A stretch of 64,000 bases of DNA from Nitronereus sp964503895 (GTDB lineage Bacteria; Nitrospirota; Nitrospiria; Nitrospirales; UBA8639). A model generated the notes under the pieces. That model searched no databases. It saw only the letters and a list, made by a program, of their open reading frames with translations, and had not been told where the DNA came from. Position 1 is the stretch's first letter. Each line of letters opens with the position of its first letter. The translations under genes and the position numbers were made by a program. Shown here piece by piece: positions 18,069 to 27,181 of the stretch. The DNA is taken from positions 62,001 to 126,000 of the forward strand of contig CAZDCF010000002.1 in NCBI GenBank assembly GCA_964503895.1, written 5' to 3'.

Positions 18069-19358
18069 CTAGGCGGATTTTCGAATTAATTGGGGTGCAG
18101 TTTTTCCCAGGATGACTTCATCCGTAATCACTACTTCTTGAATGCCTTCTAAGGCAGGCGTGTCATACATCAGATCAAGCATTTTTTCTTCCAGGATACT
18201 TCGAAGCGCACGAGCCCCAGTTTTTAAAGAAGCAGCTTTTTGGGAAATGACGTTTATGGCCTCATCGGTGAACACCAAATTTATTCCATCAAGTTCAAAC
18301 AAGGCTCGGTACTGTTTAATTAGAGCATTTTTTGGTTCAGTCAGCACACGTACTAAATCGGACGCATTAAGATCTGAAAGAGTTGTCATTATAGGAAAAC
18401 GCCCCACGAATTCTGGGATTAACCCAAACTTTAATAAATCCTCGGGTTGAACAAGATTGAGAATCTCACTAGCATGAGACTGGGTTTGAGCCTCGGGGTT
18501 GGCCCCGAACCCTAGTCGTTTATGACTTGTGCGCTGAGCGATTATTTTATCCAATCCCACGAAAGCGCCGCCACAAATAAATAAAATATTTTTTGTGTTG
18601 ATTTGAATATATTCTTGGTCTGGATGCTTGCGTCCACCTTTTGGGGGAATATTACAAGTAGTACCTTCAACCAATTTCAGTAACGCTTGTTGTACACCTT
18701 CACCAGACACATCACGGGTAATTGAAGTACTTTCCGACTTACGGCTAATCTTGTCGACTTCATCAATATAAATAATTCCGTTTTCCGCACGTTTCACATC
18801 AAAATCACATGATTGCAAAAGCTTGAGCACGACGTTTTCAACATCTTCCCCAACGTATCCAGCCTCGGTAACGGTCGTAGCATCTGCAATCGCAAACGGA
18901 ACTTGGAGAATACGGGCCAAGGTTTGGGCCATAAGAGTTTTACCCGTTCCTGTTGGGCCAATGAGTAAAACATTGCCCTTTTCTAATTCAACATCTTTAA
19001 TTTCTTTCCGACTAATTACACGCTTGTAATGATTATGGACTCCAACAGCTAAAACTTTTTTCGCATTTTCTTGCCCAATGATATATTGGTCGAGAATTGA
19101 TTTGATTTCTGGGGGTTGAGGCACTTTAAAATCCTGGGGTGGAGCAGGTTCTTCAGTCTGTTTCGGATCACACTCCGCAAGGAATCGGCCACACAATTGG
19201 ACACATTCGTTGCAAATGAGCAAAGTGCTATCACTACGACATGCTACACAGGTGTATTTTGATGGGCTTTGGATAAATCCCGAAACAGCATGCTGCTCCC
19301 GTCCACAGAAGGAACAAGTGGGCTGCTTGCTTCCTTGCTTAGAATCCCAAAAGGGCAT
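18069..19358 (-). CDS. clpX: ATP-dependent Clp protease, ATP-binding subunit ClpX
   Basis: 429 residues. Hexameric AAA+ unfoldase that feeds ClpP. Walker A GPTGTGKTLMAQ, Walker B IIYIDEVDKI, sensor and arginine-finger regions (NILFICGGAFVGLD, GLIPEFVGRFP) are all present. The pore-loop segment (AGYVGEDVENVV) is intact. The N-terminal zinc-binding domain is unusual: Cys15/Cys18 and Cys37/Cys40 have the normal spacing, but about 12 extra residues follow that bring a second pair, Cys49/Cys52, before the usual VQLC end. No clpP or trigger-factor gene is adjacent in the window, unlike the common tig-clpP-clpX order. It is divergent from the unknown gene at 19591. Confidence 0.97.
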   Translation of the reverse strand: MPFWDSKQGSKQPTCSFCGREQHAVSGFIQSPSKYTCVACRSDSTLLICNECVQLCGRFLAECDPKQTEEPAPPQDFKVPQPPEIKSILDQYIIGQENAKKVLAVGVHNHYKRVISRKEIKDVELEKGNVLLIGPTGTGKTLMAQTLARILQVPFAIADATTVTEAGYVGEDVENVVLKLLQSCDFDVKRAENGIIYIDEVDKISRKSESTSITRDVSGEGVQQALLKLVEGTTCNIPPKGGRKHPDQEYIQINTKNILFICGGAFVGLDKIIAQRTSHKRLGFGANPEAQTQSHASEILNLVQPEDLLKFGLIPEFVGRFPIMTTLSDLNASDLVRVLTEPKNALIKQYRALFELDGINLVFTDEAINVISQKAASLKTGARALRSILEEKMLDLMYDTPALEGIQEVVITDEVILGKTAPQLIRKSA

Positions 19359-19590
19359 GACCTTTTTCCTTATAGAAACCTTTTAAAGGAATTCGCTGTA
19401 ATATTGACGGTCCAGATAAACTAGGTATTAAACCCGAGTTCAATCATAGACCGAAGATGATCCAATTTCAAATAGAAAAATAACAAAAAACATCCGTTCG
19501 CCTTTCTTTTGCTTGTTTTGACCAGTTTAGGAAGAAGATGATAGATAGGGTTCAAGTTCAATATCCCTAAAATTAATTGCAGGGCCCCAT

Positions 19591-21372
19591 ATGGAAGAGA
19601 ATCCAGACGTTCTACTTTCTATCCTCCAAAATCCTGGAAATCTTGCTTTACAAGAAAATCTAGTTTTTTCAACTTATACGGGTTTTACCCAGATTTCTTC
19701 ATGCCGACAAGTAAGTGGGCATATGGTGGTATATGGCCCACATGGACGACGGATTCTTTTTGTTGATCCTGATGGGCACCCCCTTCATGAATGTGAATGG
19801 AAACAAACTGCTGATAGTTGTGTCGAATTTGTTTCCGCTAGGGTTTTCCTGGATTGGGATCAATGGGTAGGCATTAAACCTGCCGGATTAGTGAATACTA
19901 TGACTCTGGATCTCTCAACTCGGCCAGGCTGGGAATCCCTGAGCACTCAAGATTTACGCATGATGGCCTCCCAGGCTATGGGCGTAGCACTTGAAGAAGT
20001 AGAATTTTTCTATAGAGATAATGATTTATTGCTTGATGCCTCTGGGCAAGCCACAATTCAGCAACGAAAGGATGCTTTTTATATTCTCAAGGATGGTACA
20101 TTTAAGCAACCGTGCTTCATGTCGTGCATGAGTGCCATGCATTGGGAAAACATTGATTATCTTCCAGTTGTTGAACTTTTTAAATCATTGTTGCCGGGAA
20201 CAGGAAGTGCAATTTTTGAATTAATTCGTGGGTTGTATGACGATCAAAACCCTACTAATTTCAAACCTTTACGGTATCGTGGAATCCCCACTTATCCTTC
20301 CGAAGCTGCCTTTGGCCTATTTAGTAATTTTTTTACGGCGTCACACTCCGAAGATGAAAATCCATTTTCTGTATTCATGGATATCTCGCGGTCCCATGAA
20401 GTTACGTGGATGCCCAATCCAAGCCCACCGATTCGGTTTGTTGATTCGTCACAGAAAGCTTGCCTTACAGTTAAACAAGGAACGCTTCAAAAAGTTACGC
20501 TCATGGAAGACACATCGGGGTTGCCCTTTAGTGCGCCAAATCACCAGGGTTTTTCACCATGCGCTCGCACCCTTGCTATTCATGCCAATGAACTTATTCT
20601 GAAAGATCAAGTCTCAACCCAATCCCTATTTGTAAAAACCAGTTGGAATATCGATTCAGAGCAGGCCGGGAATCTGGCCTCTGAGTTTTCAAAGACCCCT
20701 GGATGGCAAGCTCTCTTTTCTGGAGGTGCGCCTTTAGTGAAAGCCAAGGACGCCTTCGCTTCTGTTCTCTTGTACCCTGAGGATGATTCCCTAATTGGTG
20801 AATATTCGAGCCAACCGTTTGTTGCCGATTTCCTAGATGATTTATTTGAACAAGACAAAGACCTCGCTCGGAAGCGTGCTGAAGCTAAACGTATTTTGAT
20901 CCATGGATTTGAGGCTAGTATTGGTACATGCATTGTTCTTGAACCATCCTGTCAGCACACTATTGTCTTTGACCATATCCCACTAGCTCAAAAACAAGCT
21001 CAAATGTTGTGGAATCGACTGGCTCGAAGCAACAAACTAGATTGGCTTCAGTCTTTTCGTTTTATCCGAGAAAAACGGGCTGACTATGGAGAATTTTATG
21101 ATTGGCTCTACCGATGGATTCCTTTTGAAGAATATACTCAGAAAGCAAAAGTGCAAGAATCCATCAAAGAAGTTGCTGCCCTTTTGTCTCCATCCGGCTT
21201 GGCTTTTGTGGCAGGTCCAAGGTCCGTTCCTACGCTTGCCGATAGTCTCCCCGTAAACATTCTCTTTGGTCAAATGGCTAGCAGTCTTCAGCCTTTTTCC
21301 ATGCATCAATCAATTTTACCGAAATCCAACCTTCATCCACACCTCCATATTTGGTGTCTTCGTAAAGGCTAG
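19591..21372 (+). CDS. Large protein of unknown function, 593 aa
   Basis: No family recognised. No signal peptide or membrane segment is seen. A beta-rich N-terminal third (1-160) contains GHMVVYGPHGRRILFVDPDGHPL. A mixed middle part follows. The C-terminal third contains a helix rich in Lys and Arg (DKDLARKRAEAKRILIHG), then VKESIKEVAALLSPSGLAFVAGP-like sequence near residue 530 and a final HPHLHIWCLRKG. The last part resembles the end of a class I methyltransferase fold, but the glycine-rich SAM loop was not found, so this is only a hint. ATG 19591 follows GCAGGG. It sits between divergent clpX and the pyr leader. Confidence 0.7.
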   Translation: MEENPDVLLSILQNPGNLALQENLVFSTYTGFTQISSCRQVSGHMVVYGPHGRRILFVDPDGHPLHECEWKQTADSCVEFVSARVFLDWDQWVGIKPAGLVNTMTLDLSTRPGWESLSTQDLRMMASQAMGVALEEVEFFYRDNDLLLDASGQATIQQRKDAFYILKDGTFKQPCFMSCMSAMHWENIDYLPVVELFKSLLPGTGSAIFELIRGLYDDQNPTNFKPLRYRGIPTYPSEAAFGLFSNFFTASHSEDENPFSVFMDISRSHEVTWMPNPSPPIRFVDSSQKACLTVKQGTLQKVTLMEDTSGLPFSAPNHQGFSPCARTLAIHANELILKDQVSTQSLFVKTSWNIDSEQAGNLASEFSKTPGWQALFSGGAPLVKAKDAFASVLLYPEDDSLIGEYSSQPFVADFLDDLFEQDKDLARKRAEAKRILIHGFEASIGTCIVLEPSCQHTIVFDHIPLAQKQAQMLWNRLARSNKLDWLQSFRFIREKRADYGEFYDWLYRWIPFEEYTQKAKVQESIKEVAALLSPSGLAFVAGPRSVPTLADSLPVNILFGQMASSLQPFSMHQSILPKSNLHPHLHIWCLRKG

Positions 21373-21415
21373 CTCTGATTTTGCTATTTTTTAATTATTC
21401 ATTTGACCTACAATC

Positions 21416-21444
21416 TTGACTTGGCGCATAGAACCACGTAGGAT
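21416..21444 (+). promoter_or_regulatory. Sigma-70-type promoter of the pyr operon
   Basis: TTGACT (21416-21421), a 17-base spacer and TAGGAT (21439-21444). Transcription would begin near 21451, immediately before the PyrR-binding hairpin, which is the expected arrangement for an attenuated pyr leader. Confidence 0.7.
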
Positions 21445-21451
21445 AGCGATG

Positions 21452-21487
21452 CCTTTAATGTCCCATCCAGTGAGGTGGGAAAGGAGG
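21452..21487 (+). promoter_or_regulatory. PyrR-binding hairpin (anti-antiterminator)
   Basis: The RNA reads TCCCA-TCCAGTGAGG-TGGGA (21461-21480), a 5-bp stem with a 10-base loop. A lower stem CCTT (21452-21455) pairs with AAGG (21481-21484) across a one-sided bulge. The loop TCCAGTGAGG matches the known PyrR-binding consensus (UCC-AG-x-GAGG). When UMP is abundant, PyrR bound here would favour the terminator at 21537. The pyrR gene is the next gene downstream, which strongly supports the call. Confidence 0.75.
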
Positions 21488-21536
21488 TTCGACGTGGATA
21501 ACAATTCAAGGTTTTGGTGCCCCTAATACTTTTAAG

Positions 21537-21570
21537 CCTTTCTCTCGATTCGAGGGAAGGGTTTTTTTTT
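21537..21570 (+). terminator. Attenuator terminator in the pyr leader
   Basis: An 11-bp stem (21537-21547 with 21551-21561, two G-U pairs) closes a three-base loop and is followed by nine T residues (21562-21570). It lies 16 bases before the pyrR ATG, so it cannot serve the gene upstream alone. With the PyrR site at 21452 it forms a complete attenuation leader. Confidence 0.8.
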
Positions 21571-21586
21571 GGTGTGAAACCGTCTT

Positions 21587-22156
21587 ATGAACACTTCTGA
21601 CCACCCACAACAAATTGAAACACCCATCATGGACTCTCATGAAATGGGTAGGGCTTTAACGCGCATTGCACATGAAATTGTGGAACGCAATAAAGGTGTT
21701 AACAAACTGGCACTCGTTGGAATTCGAACGGCTGGCGTTCCTCTCGCACAACGGTTGCAAAAATTAATAAGAAATATTGAGCAAGTGGATGTGCCATTAG
21801 GCGAATTAGATATAACTTTGTATCGGGACGACTTGGCTATCCGCAAAAACCAGCCTGTCCTAAAGAGAACAGATATCTCCTTCTATATTTCTGATCTCAT
21901 TGTAGTTCTGGTTGATGACGTTCTCTTTACTGGGCGGACTATTCGAGCAGCCATGGATGGACTAATGGATTTGGGTCGACCAGCAGAGATTCAACTAGCT
22001 GTACTCGTCGATCGAGGACATCGGCAATTGCCAATTCGCGCAAACTATGTCGGAAAAAACATTCCAACTTCGCGCGGCGAAAATATTCGAGTCTTTCTTG
22101 AAGAATTAGGAGAAGAAGATAGGGTGTCTAAAGTCGGAATAGGAGCATTAGAATAA
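21587..22156 (+). CDS. pyrR: Bifunctional pyr operon regulator / uracil phosphoribosyltransferase
   Basis: 189 residues. PyrR binds UMP or UTP and the pyr leader RNA to control attenuation, and has weak uracil phosphoribosyltransferase activity. The PRPP-binding loop is VVLVDDVLFTGRTIRAAMD near residue 105; the family segments LVGIRTAGVPLAQRL and RGHRQLPIRANYVGKNIPTS are intact. It is the first gene after the leader hairpins described at 21452-21570, and pyrB follows after 12 bases. The N-terminus is slightly longer than usual. Confidence 0.96.
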   Translation: MNTSDHPQQIETPIMDSHEMGRALTRIAHEIVERNKGVNKLALVGIRTAGVPLAQRLQKLIRNIEQVDVPLGELDITLYRDDLAIRKNQPVLKRTDISFYISDLIVVLVDDVLFTGRTIRAAMDGLMDLGRPAEIQLAVLVDRGHRQLPIRANYVGKNIPTSRGENIRVFLEELGEEDRVSKVGIGALE

Positions 22157-22168
22157 GGACGATTTGGC

Positions 22169-23089
22169 ATGAACCTCAAACGTAAAGACCTCTTGGGAAT
22201 TTCTTCTCTGTCCCCTGAAGAAATTTCGCTTATTCTTGATGCCTCCGAACCATTCAAGGAGGTTAGTGGGAGGGAAATTAAGAAAGTACCAGTACTACGG
22301 GGAAAGACGGTTGTTAACCTCTTCTTTGAACCTAGCACCCGAACACGAACATCTTTTGAGCTAGCTGCCAAACGGCTAAGTGCAGATGTCATTAATTTTT
22401 CTCCATCCTCCAGCAGTATTGTCAAGGGAGAAACCCTTCTTGATACCGCTCGAAATATCGAATCCATGCAAGCGGATATTATCGTGCTACGACATTGGTC
22501 ATCCGGTGCTGCAGAGATGCTTGCCAAGAATGTGCGCTCTTCCGTGATTAACGCAGGAGACGGCTGGCATGAACATCCTACGCAAGCCCTACTCGACCTT
22601 TTCACTATAAAAGAAAAAAGGGGAGAGGTGAAGGGATTATCAGTCGCCATCGTTGGCGATGTTGCACACAGCAGGGTAGCCCGTTCAAATATTCATGCAT
22701 TATGCAAAATGGGCGCTGAAGTTCGAATCGTTGCCCCACGTACCATGATCCCTTTGGGTATTCACCGTATGGGCGTCAAAGTATTTTCGGATTTCGATGA
22801 CGCGTTGCCTGGGGTGGATGTAGTAATCATGTTGCGTCTACAACTTGAACGGCAGGGCCGTTCATTATTTCCGTCGATTCGGGAATATGCCAAGCTTTAT
22901 GGGTTGACGCCGGAGCGTGTGCAACGGGCCAATGAAGATATGCTCATAATGCATCCTGGTCCCATTAATCGAGGGGTAGAAATTTCTCATGAGGTCGCGG
23001 ACAGCTGCCAAGCAGCCATATTGGATCAAGTATCAAACGGCGTTGCAGTCAGAATGGGCTTGATGTATTTGTTGTCACAATTAAATTAG
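22169..23089 (+). CDS. pyrB: Aspartate carbamoyltransferase, catalytic subunit
   Basis: 306 residues, typical length. Condenses carbamoyl phosphate with aspartate, the committed pyrimidine step. The carbamoyl-phosphate loop FFEPSTRTRTSFELA is near residue 55, HPTQALLDL is in the middle, and the aspartate-binding MLRLQLERQ (about 222-230) and HPGPINRGVEI segments are present. No pyrI regulatory gene follows. It is in line with pyrR and pyrC; CarAB further down the same operon would supply its substrate. Confidence 0.97.
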   Translation: MNLKRKDLLGISSLSPEEISLILDASEPFKEVSGREIKKVPVLRGKTVVNLFFEPSTRTRTSFELAAKRLSADVINFSPSSSSIVKGETLLDTARNIESMQADIIVLRHWSSGAAEMLAKNVRSSVINAGDGWHEHPTQALLDLFTIKEKRGEVKGLSVAIVGDVAHSRVARSNIHALCKMGAEVRIVAPRTMIPLGIHRMGVKVFSDFDDALPGVDVVIMLRLQLERQGRSLFPSIREYAKLYGLTPERVQRANEDMLIMHPGPINRGVEISHEVADSCQAAILDQVSNGVAVRMGLMYLLSQLN

Positions 23090-23117
23090 ATTTAGGAGCC
23101 TAATTACAGGGACAAAA

Positions 23118-24413
23118 ATGACAAACATGAGGATACTTATTAAAAATGGGCAGGTTATTGATCCTGGGCAAATAAATAAAAAAACTGATATATTAGTTGA
23201 AGATGGAAAGATTCAAGCCACTGGATCCAGTCTTCAAATACCACTTAAGGATTCTAAATCTATAACCATTATTGATGCTAAAGGTATGGTTGTATGCCCA
23301 GGATTTATTGATTTGCATGTCCATTTCCGGGAACCTGGCTTTGAGTATAAAGAAACCATTGCCACCGGTGTGGATTCTGCAGTTGCCGGGGGATTCACTA
23401 CCGTGTGCTGTATGCCCAATACTAGCCCAGTAAATGACTCTCAGTCCATCACAGAATTTATCTTACACCAAGCCAAAATTGCTAACAAAGCTCGAGTCTT
23501 TCCCATCGGCGCCATAACCAAAGGGTCAAAAGGGGAAGAATTGGCAGAAATTGGGGAGTTACGCGAAGCTGGATGCGTGGCAATCTCGGACGATGGTATT
23601 CCGGTTATGAATAGTTTAGTAATGCGACGGGCTATGGAGTATGCCCGAACGTTTGATCTTCCCGTAATAGATCATTGCGAAGATCTTAACCTGTCGGCCG
23701 ATGGCAGCATGAACGAAGGATTTGTTTCCACAGAACTTGGCATTCCTGGAATTCCTAATGCGGCTGAAGAAGTGATGGTCGCAAGAAATATTTTTTTAGC
23801 GGAATTGACTCAATCTCGCTTGCACCTTCCCCATGTTAGCACTATAGGGTCTGTTCGCTTATTACAACAGGCCAAGGAGCGGGGAGTGAATGTCACAGCG
23901 GAAGCTTGTCCTCATCATTTCACTTTAACCGACGAAGCCGTACGTTCCTTTGATACCCACACAAAAATGAATCCTCCATTACGCACGGATGCGGATGTCC
24001 AGGCTGTAAAGGAAGCTCTCAGGGATGGCAGCATTGATATTATTGCCACGGATCATGCCCCTCATGCGACCTACGAAAAACAACGACAGTTCGATAGTGC
24101 GCCCTTTGGCATAATCGGCCTTGAAACGGCTTTACCCTTGACCCTCAATCTAGTTGATGAAGGCGTCCTGACATTGGAGCAAGCTATTAACAAACTTACC
24201 CGTGAACCTGCACGAGTATTTTCGCTTCCCTATGGAACATTAGCAGTTGGCGCACAAGCCGATATCACCCTCATCAATCTAAAGAAAACTTGGCAACTAG
24301 ATCCCAATCGGCTGCATTCTAAAAGTCGAAACACCCCATTTACCGGTTGGGACCTAACAGGGATGATAACAAAAACCATTGTTGGTGGACGGATAGTCTA
24401 TGAAGCCGATTAA
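23118..24413 (+). CDS. pyrC: Dihydroorotase
   Basis: 431 residues, the long class I form. Zinc amidohydrolase that closes carbamoyl-aspartate to dihydroorotate. Metal ligands are visible in DLHVHFREPG (about residue 60), DHCEDLNLS and TAEACPHHFTLTD, with the catalytic Asp in IIATDHAPH. The start may be the second ATG (23127). It is the third gene of the pyr operon. In class I organisms the enzyme may associate with PyrB, but this is not shown here. Confidence 0.96.
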   Translation: MTNMRILIKNGQVIDPGQINKKTDILVEDGKIQATGSSLQIPLKDSKSITIIDAKGMVVCPGFIDLHVHFREPGFEYKETIATGVDSAVAGGFTTVCCMPNTSPVNDSQSITEFILHQAKIANKARVFPIGAITKGSKGEELAEIGELREAGCVAISDDGIPVMNSLVMRRAMEYARTFDLPVIDHCEDLNLSADGSMNEGFVSTELGIPGIPNAAEEVMVARNIFLAELTQSRLHLPHVSTIGSVRLLQQAKERGVNVTAEACPHHFTLTDEAVRSFDTHTKMNPPLRTDADVQAVKEALRDGSIDIIATDHAPHATYEKQRQFDSAPFGIIGLETALPLTLNLVDEGVLTLEQAINKLTREPARVFSLPYGTLAVGAQADITLINLKKTWQLDPNRLHSKSRNTPFTGWDLTGMITKTIVGGRIVYEAD

Positions 24414-24456
24414 TCTATTAGGAGAAAATGGCGAGCAAAGGTGAAAGGATTAATTC

Positions 24457-24993
24457 ATGGCACGGGTAACATCCGGTTGGCAGTTGTCTCTTTCGCTAGC
24501 CGAATTGCTAGGACTGACCATATGGATCGGGGGGCTTGCAGTCATTTTGACAACTGTGATTCCGGCTGTGTTTAACACGTTGGAGATGGAACAAGGGGGA
24601 CGTTTTTTACGAAGAGTATTTGCTGGTTATAACAATTTGACTAGCGGTATTGTCGTCTTGTTACTCAGCACCGCTGCTTTGCGAACATGGAAAGTTCAAC
24701 ATGCGCCTGACTGTATTTTATCAGTAAGCCGAAAGGAATGGGTGCTTTTGAGCAGTTTGGTACTTGTTACGGGATTGATCGTCTTCTTCCTAGGCCCAAG
24801 GGCAATTGAATTACAGGAAGCAGCTTTTTCGGCACAAACGCAAGAAGCTAAGAAAACCGCCTATGATGCGTTTTTTCACACTCATATGATAGTGCGGGCT
24901 CTACATCTGATTAATGCAGGAATTGCTGTGACTTTGCTTTTTATTAAGTTCCAAGAATGGCTAAAAAAACGAGCAGCCTTTGGTTTTGATTAA
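24457..24993 (+). CDS. Membrane protein, DUF4149/TMEM205-like
   Basis: 178 residues with four predicted membrane helices (about 9-30, 55-72, 88-108 and 140-160). The N-terminal LAELLGLTIWIGGLAVILTTVIPAVFN and the conserved AGYNNLTSG segment resemble DUF4149/TMEM205-like proteins, whose function is unknown. It lies inside the pyr operon between pyrC and carA with short spacers, so it is probably co-transcribed. No sequence feature links it to nucleotide synthesis. Confidence 0.7.
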   Translation: MARVTSGWQLSLSLAELLGLTIWIGGLAVILTTVIPAVFNTLEMEQGGRFLRRVFAGYNNLTSGIVVLLLSTAALRTWKVQHAPDCILSVSRKEWVLLSSLVLVTGLIVFFLGPRAIELQEAAFSAQTQEAKKTAYDAFFHTHMIVRALHLINAGIAVTLLFIKFQEWLKKRAAFGFD

Positions 24994-25023
24994 TGAACCT
25001 CTTTTTCTCCTTCACCTAGTCTT

Positions 25024-26208
25024 ATGAGTAAAGCAATGTTAGCCTTAGCTGATAGCACGATCTTTAAGGGACGTGCTTTAGGCCACACAGGCGAGGCATC
25101 TGGCGAAGTAGTTTTTAATACCGCCATGACCGGATATCAGGAAATTCTCACAGACCCTTCCTATAAAGGCCAGTTTGTCGTTATGACCTGTTCACACATT
25201 GGGAACTACGGTATAGCTCGGCAGGATGTTGAATCACGCCAAACATGGGCTGAAGCCTTTGTTGTCAAGGAAGCTTGTCGAACACCAAGTAATTGGCGTT
25301 CCCATCAATCCTTACACGATTACTTAAGCCAACAGGGTGTGGTTGGAATTGAGGGAATCGATACACGTTATCTTACCCGACATTTACGAGAATATGGGGC
25401 CCAGCCTGGGGTAATTTCCCATGTTGATTTAGACCCTGATTCTCTGATCAAAAAAGCTAAGATTGCCTCCGGAACTACTGGGCGAGACCTGGTTTCTGAA
25501 GTCACCTGTGAAGCGCCCTATGAATGGTACGAAGGATCAGGCGAATGGACAACTCCCAACAACTTCGTCCAGACAAACGATTCAGATTCAAAGTCCAACA
25601 GGTATCATGTGGTAGTCTATGACTTTGGAGTCAAACTCAATATTTTACGAAGACTTGTTGATTGCGGATGTAGAGTAACTGTGGTCCCAGCTTCAACAAC
25701 TGCAAAAACTGTTCGGCAAATGAATCCGGACGGTTTGGTACTATCCAATGGACCAGGTGATCCACTAGGCGCATCCTATGCCATTACCCATATCCAGGAA
25801 TTGCTAGGCTGGAAACCCACACTGGGTATTTGCTTAGGCCATCAAATATTAGGGCTATCTTTGGGGCTATCCACATACAAATTGAAATTTGGCCACCATG
25901 GGGCTAATCATCCTGTAATGGATTTACGATCTAGAAAGGTTGAGATCACTTCGCAAAATCATAATTTTGCCGTTACCATGCCCAATAGTGTTAAAGACTC
26001 AAGAAATAACAAGCATATGTTTGAAACAAAGTGGGGACTCTTTACCCCAACACATGTAAGCTTAAATGACGATTGCTTGGAAGGATTAGTGGGCTGTGAA
26101 GCCCCCGTGCTGTCTGTGCAATATCACCCAGAGGCTTCTCCTGGCCCGCATGACTCTTCATATTTGTTCAATCAATTTACAACTATGATGGAGCAACAAC
26201 GTGGGTAA
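25024..26208 (+). CDS. carA: Carbamoyl-phosphate synthase, small (glutaminase) subunit
   Basis: 394 residues. Releases ammonia from glutamine for CarB. The N-terminal CPSase domain (FKGRALGHTGEASGEVVFNTAMTGYQEILTDPSY) is followed by a class I amidotransferase domain with the nucleophilic Cys in LGICLGHQILGLSLG near residue 275 and the His/Glu pair in VQYHPEASPGP. It overlaps sppA by eight bases. Unusually, carB is not next: two peptidase genes lie between. Confidence 0.97.
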   Translation: MSKAMLALADSTIFKGRALGHTGEASGEVVFNTAMTGYQEILTDPSYKGQFVVMTCSHIGNYGIARQDVESRQTWAEAFVVKEACRTPSNWRSHQSLHDYLSQQGVVGIEGIDTRYLTRHLREYGAQPGVISHVDLDPDSLIKKAKIASGTTGRDLVSEVTCEAPYEWYEGSGEWTTPNNFVQTNDSDSKSNRYHVVVYDFGVKLNILRRLVDCGCRVTVVPASTTAKTVRQMNPDGLVLSNGPGDPLGASYAITHIQELLGWKPTLGICLGHQILGLSLGLSTYKLKFGHHGANHPVMDLRSRKVEITSQNHNFAVTMPNSVKDSRNNKHMFETKWGLFTPTHVSLNDDCLEGLVGCEAPVLSVQYHPEASPGPHDSSYLFNQFTTMMEQQRG

Positions 26209-27181
26209 ACGAAAGATATTTTATCTCATGATATTGTTGGGCCTAATGGCCAGCGGTTGTGTATCACAAGGACTATTTCCAAAAACTGGCCCTCTTGAAG
26301 AAATTGAAGTGTCTGGAAAGGGAAACGGTAAAATCCTCATTATCGAGGTTTCGGGTCTCTTGACATCATCACGGCCCAATGACGTCATTGCCCGTCTCTT
26401 CAACCGTCCAAGTCTCCCCACAAGATTTAAGGAAGAACTCTCCAAAGCTGCTGAGGATGAAAAAGTTAAGGGTATTGTACTTCGGATCAACAGTCCTGGC
26501 GGAACCGTCACTGCATCCGACATCCTACATCATGAGATATTAGAATTTAAAAAGACACGCAAAATTCCAGTCGTAGCTTGCATTATGGATCTTGGCACCT
26601 CTGGCGGGTACTATCTGGCAGCCGCCAGCGATCAGATTGTAGCTCATCCATCCGCTATTACCGGGAGTCTTGGTGTTATTATGCTCACTATTAACGGCTC
26701 TGGACTCATGGAAAAAATTGGGCTTGAAGCCCATGCGATTACATCAGGCCAACATAAAGATATGGGATCACCATTCAGAAAAATGACGGCCCAAGATAGG
26801 GCCATATTTCAAAGTATAATTGAATCATTTTATCAACAATTTCTGGAGATTATTGAACAAGGGCGGCCTCAGTTGACTAAAGAAAAGATTCGGCAATTAG
26901 CAGACGGTCGCATTTACTCTGCCTCTCAAGCGAAGAAAGCTGGACTTATTGATAAGATTGGATATCTCGATGATGCTATTGCAATTGCAAAGCAAGAAGC
27001 GGGAGTGCCAGAAGCCAAAGTTATTATGTACGAACGTACAGGAGGGTACCACCCTAATATTTATTCACAATGGGGAGGCACTTCTGGAAATACTAGATTC
27101 ATTATTCCAAAGTTAGACCCTCTATCCCTCGCTTCTGTCTTGGGTAGCACGCCAGTATTTATGTATATGTGGTTGCCATAA
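26201..27181 (+). CDS. sppA: Signal peptide peptidase SppA, S49 family, lipoprotein
   Basis: 326 residues from GTG 26201. The N-terminal MGKRKIFYLMILLGLMASGC is a lipoprotein signal with acceptor Cys20. One S49 domain (the short, single-domain form) has the nucleophilic Ser134 in LGTSGGYYLA and the general-base Lys186 in GQHKDMGSP. It should cut signal peptide remnants or membrane proteins from the periplasmic side. It overlaps carA by eight bases and the next gene by three (TAATG). The pairing with an M48 metallopeptidase suggests joint envelope quality control. Confidence 0.9.
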   Translation: MGKRKIFYLMILLGLMASGCVSQGLFPKTGPLEEIEVSGKGNGKILIIEVSGLLTSSRPNDVIARLFNRPSLPTRFKEELSKAAEDEKVKGIVLRINSPGGTVTASDILHHEILEFKKTRKIPVVACIMDLGTSGGYYLAAASDQIVAHPSAITGSLGVIMLTINGSGLMEKIGLEAHAITSGQHKDMGSPFRKMTAQDRAIFQSIIESFYQQFLEIIEQGRPQLTKEKIRQLADGRIYSASQAKKAGLIDKIGYLDDAIAIAKQEAGVPEAKVIMYERTGGYHPNIYSQWGGTSGNTRFIIPKLDPLSLASVLGSTPVFMYMWLP

